Origin: Nevskia sp.
Lineage (GTDB): Bacteria > Pseudomonadota > Gammaproteobacteria > Nevskiales > Nevskiaceae
Assembly (NCBI GenBank): GCA_019689635.1
Contig: JADGHB010000006.1
Span: 21,686 to 85,685 of the forward strand
Length of the DNA stretch: 64,000 nucleotides
Direction of reading: 5' to 3'
Part shown: positions 63,903 to 64,000 of the stretch, piece by piece
How the letters are laid out: every line of letters starts with the position of its first letter
Position numbering within the stretch: position 1 is the first letter of the stretch
Notes under the pieces: model-generated
The model's input: the letters and a program-made list of their open reading frames with translations, nothing else
What the model was told of the DNA's origin: nothing
Databases searched by the model: none
Translations under genes and position numbers: made by a program

Positions 63903-64000
63903 TGTCAAGAGGATTCCAAATTTCCCCACTCATGGGAATCGAATTCTCCCCACTTGATTAGGCCTCGGCCTCTTCGGATCTGACGAGGCCGGCCTTGAGT
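63903..64000. mobile_element. Possible terminus of an IS21-like insertion sequence, running off the right edge
   Basis: TGTCAAG at 63903 resembles the TGTCA ends of IS21-type elements. It is followed by two copies of a short repeat (ATTTCCCCACT at 63919 and ATTCTCCCCACT at 63943) separated by TGGGAATCGA, like the multiple terminal repeats of that family. Beyond them a minus-strand frame ends at 63958 with residues LKAGLVRSEEAEA, which could be the tail of a transposase helper. The element is cut by the window edge, so the assignment is tentative. Confidence 0.38.

Overview
The window is a very GC-rich stretch of bacterial chromosome, densely packed with genes on both strands. It carries outer-membrane phospholipase A, curli-type lipoproteins, a DsbD-type reductase, MtgA, PlsY, a class Ia ribonucleotide reductase under NrdR/DnaA-type control, and a LolD-like ABC exporter with its own adaptor. 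These point to a Gram-negative proteobacterium, most likely a high-GC gammaproteobacterium of the Xanthomonadales/Nevskiales type. That placement is inferred from gene content, not from a marker-gene search. There is one tRNA (Thr, anticodon TGT), no rRNA, no CRISPR array and no prophage. The only sign of a mobile element is a possible IS21-like terminus in the last 100 bases.

Layout. 1-8.1 kb: a ClC channel cut by the window edge, fructokinase, a DUF4394 protein, an M61 peptidase, then the overlapping plsY-birA-coaX run and tRNA-Thr. 8.1-16.2 kb: an unknown HEAVE-motif protein, PldA, two cation/proton antiporters (KefC-like and CvrA-like), a degenerate MHYT-GGDEF protein, and a divergently transcribed membrane adenylate cyclase. 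16.2-24.9 kb: isoaspartyl peptidase, two tandem CsgG-like lipoproteins, a DsbD/ScsB-type reductase, small conserved proteins and an orphan receiver/coiled-coil protein. 24.9-36.7 kb: a giant secreted M36 metalloprotease, an AI-2E family permease, a 31-residue Lys/Ala-rich microprotein, a hydrolase, OsmC, a cold-shock protein followed by an acyl-CoA desaturase, an outer-membrane barrel, DUF1993 and FabH. 36.7-47.6 kb: mixed housekeeping and redox genes (FMN reductase, flippase-like protein, MsrA, ArfB, MtgA, cytochrome P450, cyclic-nucleotide-binding DUF1003 protein, flavodiiron-type hydrolase, GFA enzyme, inactive-looking rhomboid). 47.6-52.7 kb: TfoX-N protein and the nrdA-small ORF-nrdB operon. 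52.7-64 kb: a seven-gene minus-strand operon (adaptor, ATPase, two permeases, glutaryl-CoA dehydrogenase, fused 2-oxoacid dehydrogenase E1, FabD-like acyltransferase), a Ser/Thr kinase with a cyclic-nucleotide domain, and an LpxH-like phosphatase.

How the genes may work together. The strongest candidate for an undescribed system is the seven-gene operon at 61475-52755. It joins a LolD/MacAB-like exporter to three acyl-group enzymes through 1-7 base gaps and GTGA start/stop overlaps, and its FabD-like member appears to have lost the arginine that makes the family malonyl-specific. A second theme is cyclic-nucleotide signalling: one class III cyclase with a full set of catalytic residues and two proteins with cyclic-nucleotide-binding domains, one of them a protein kinase. 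A third is cold and membrane adaptation, with a cold-shock gene next to a fatty-acid desaturase. The nrd locus shows a promoter, a pair of NrdR-like boxes exactly 32 bases apart and a DnaA box, and carries a 57-residue conserved gene between nrdA and nrdB.
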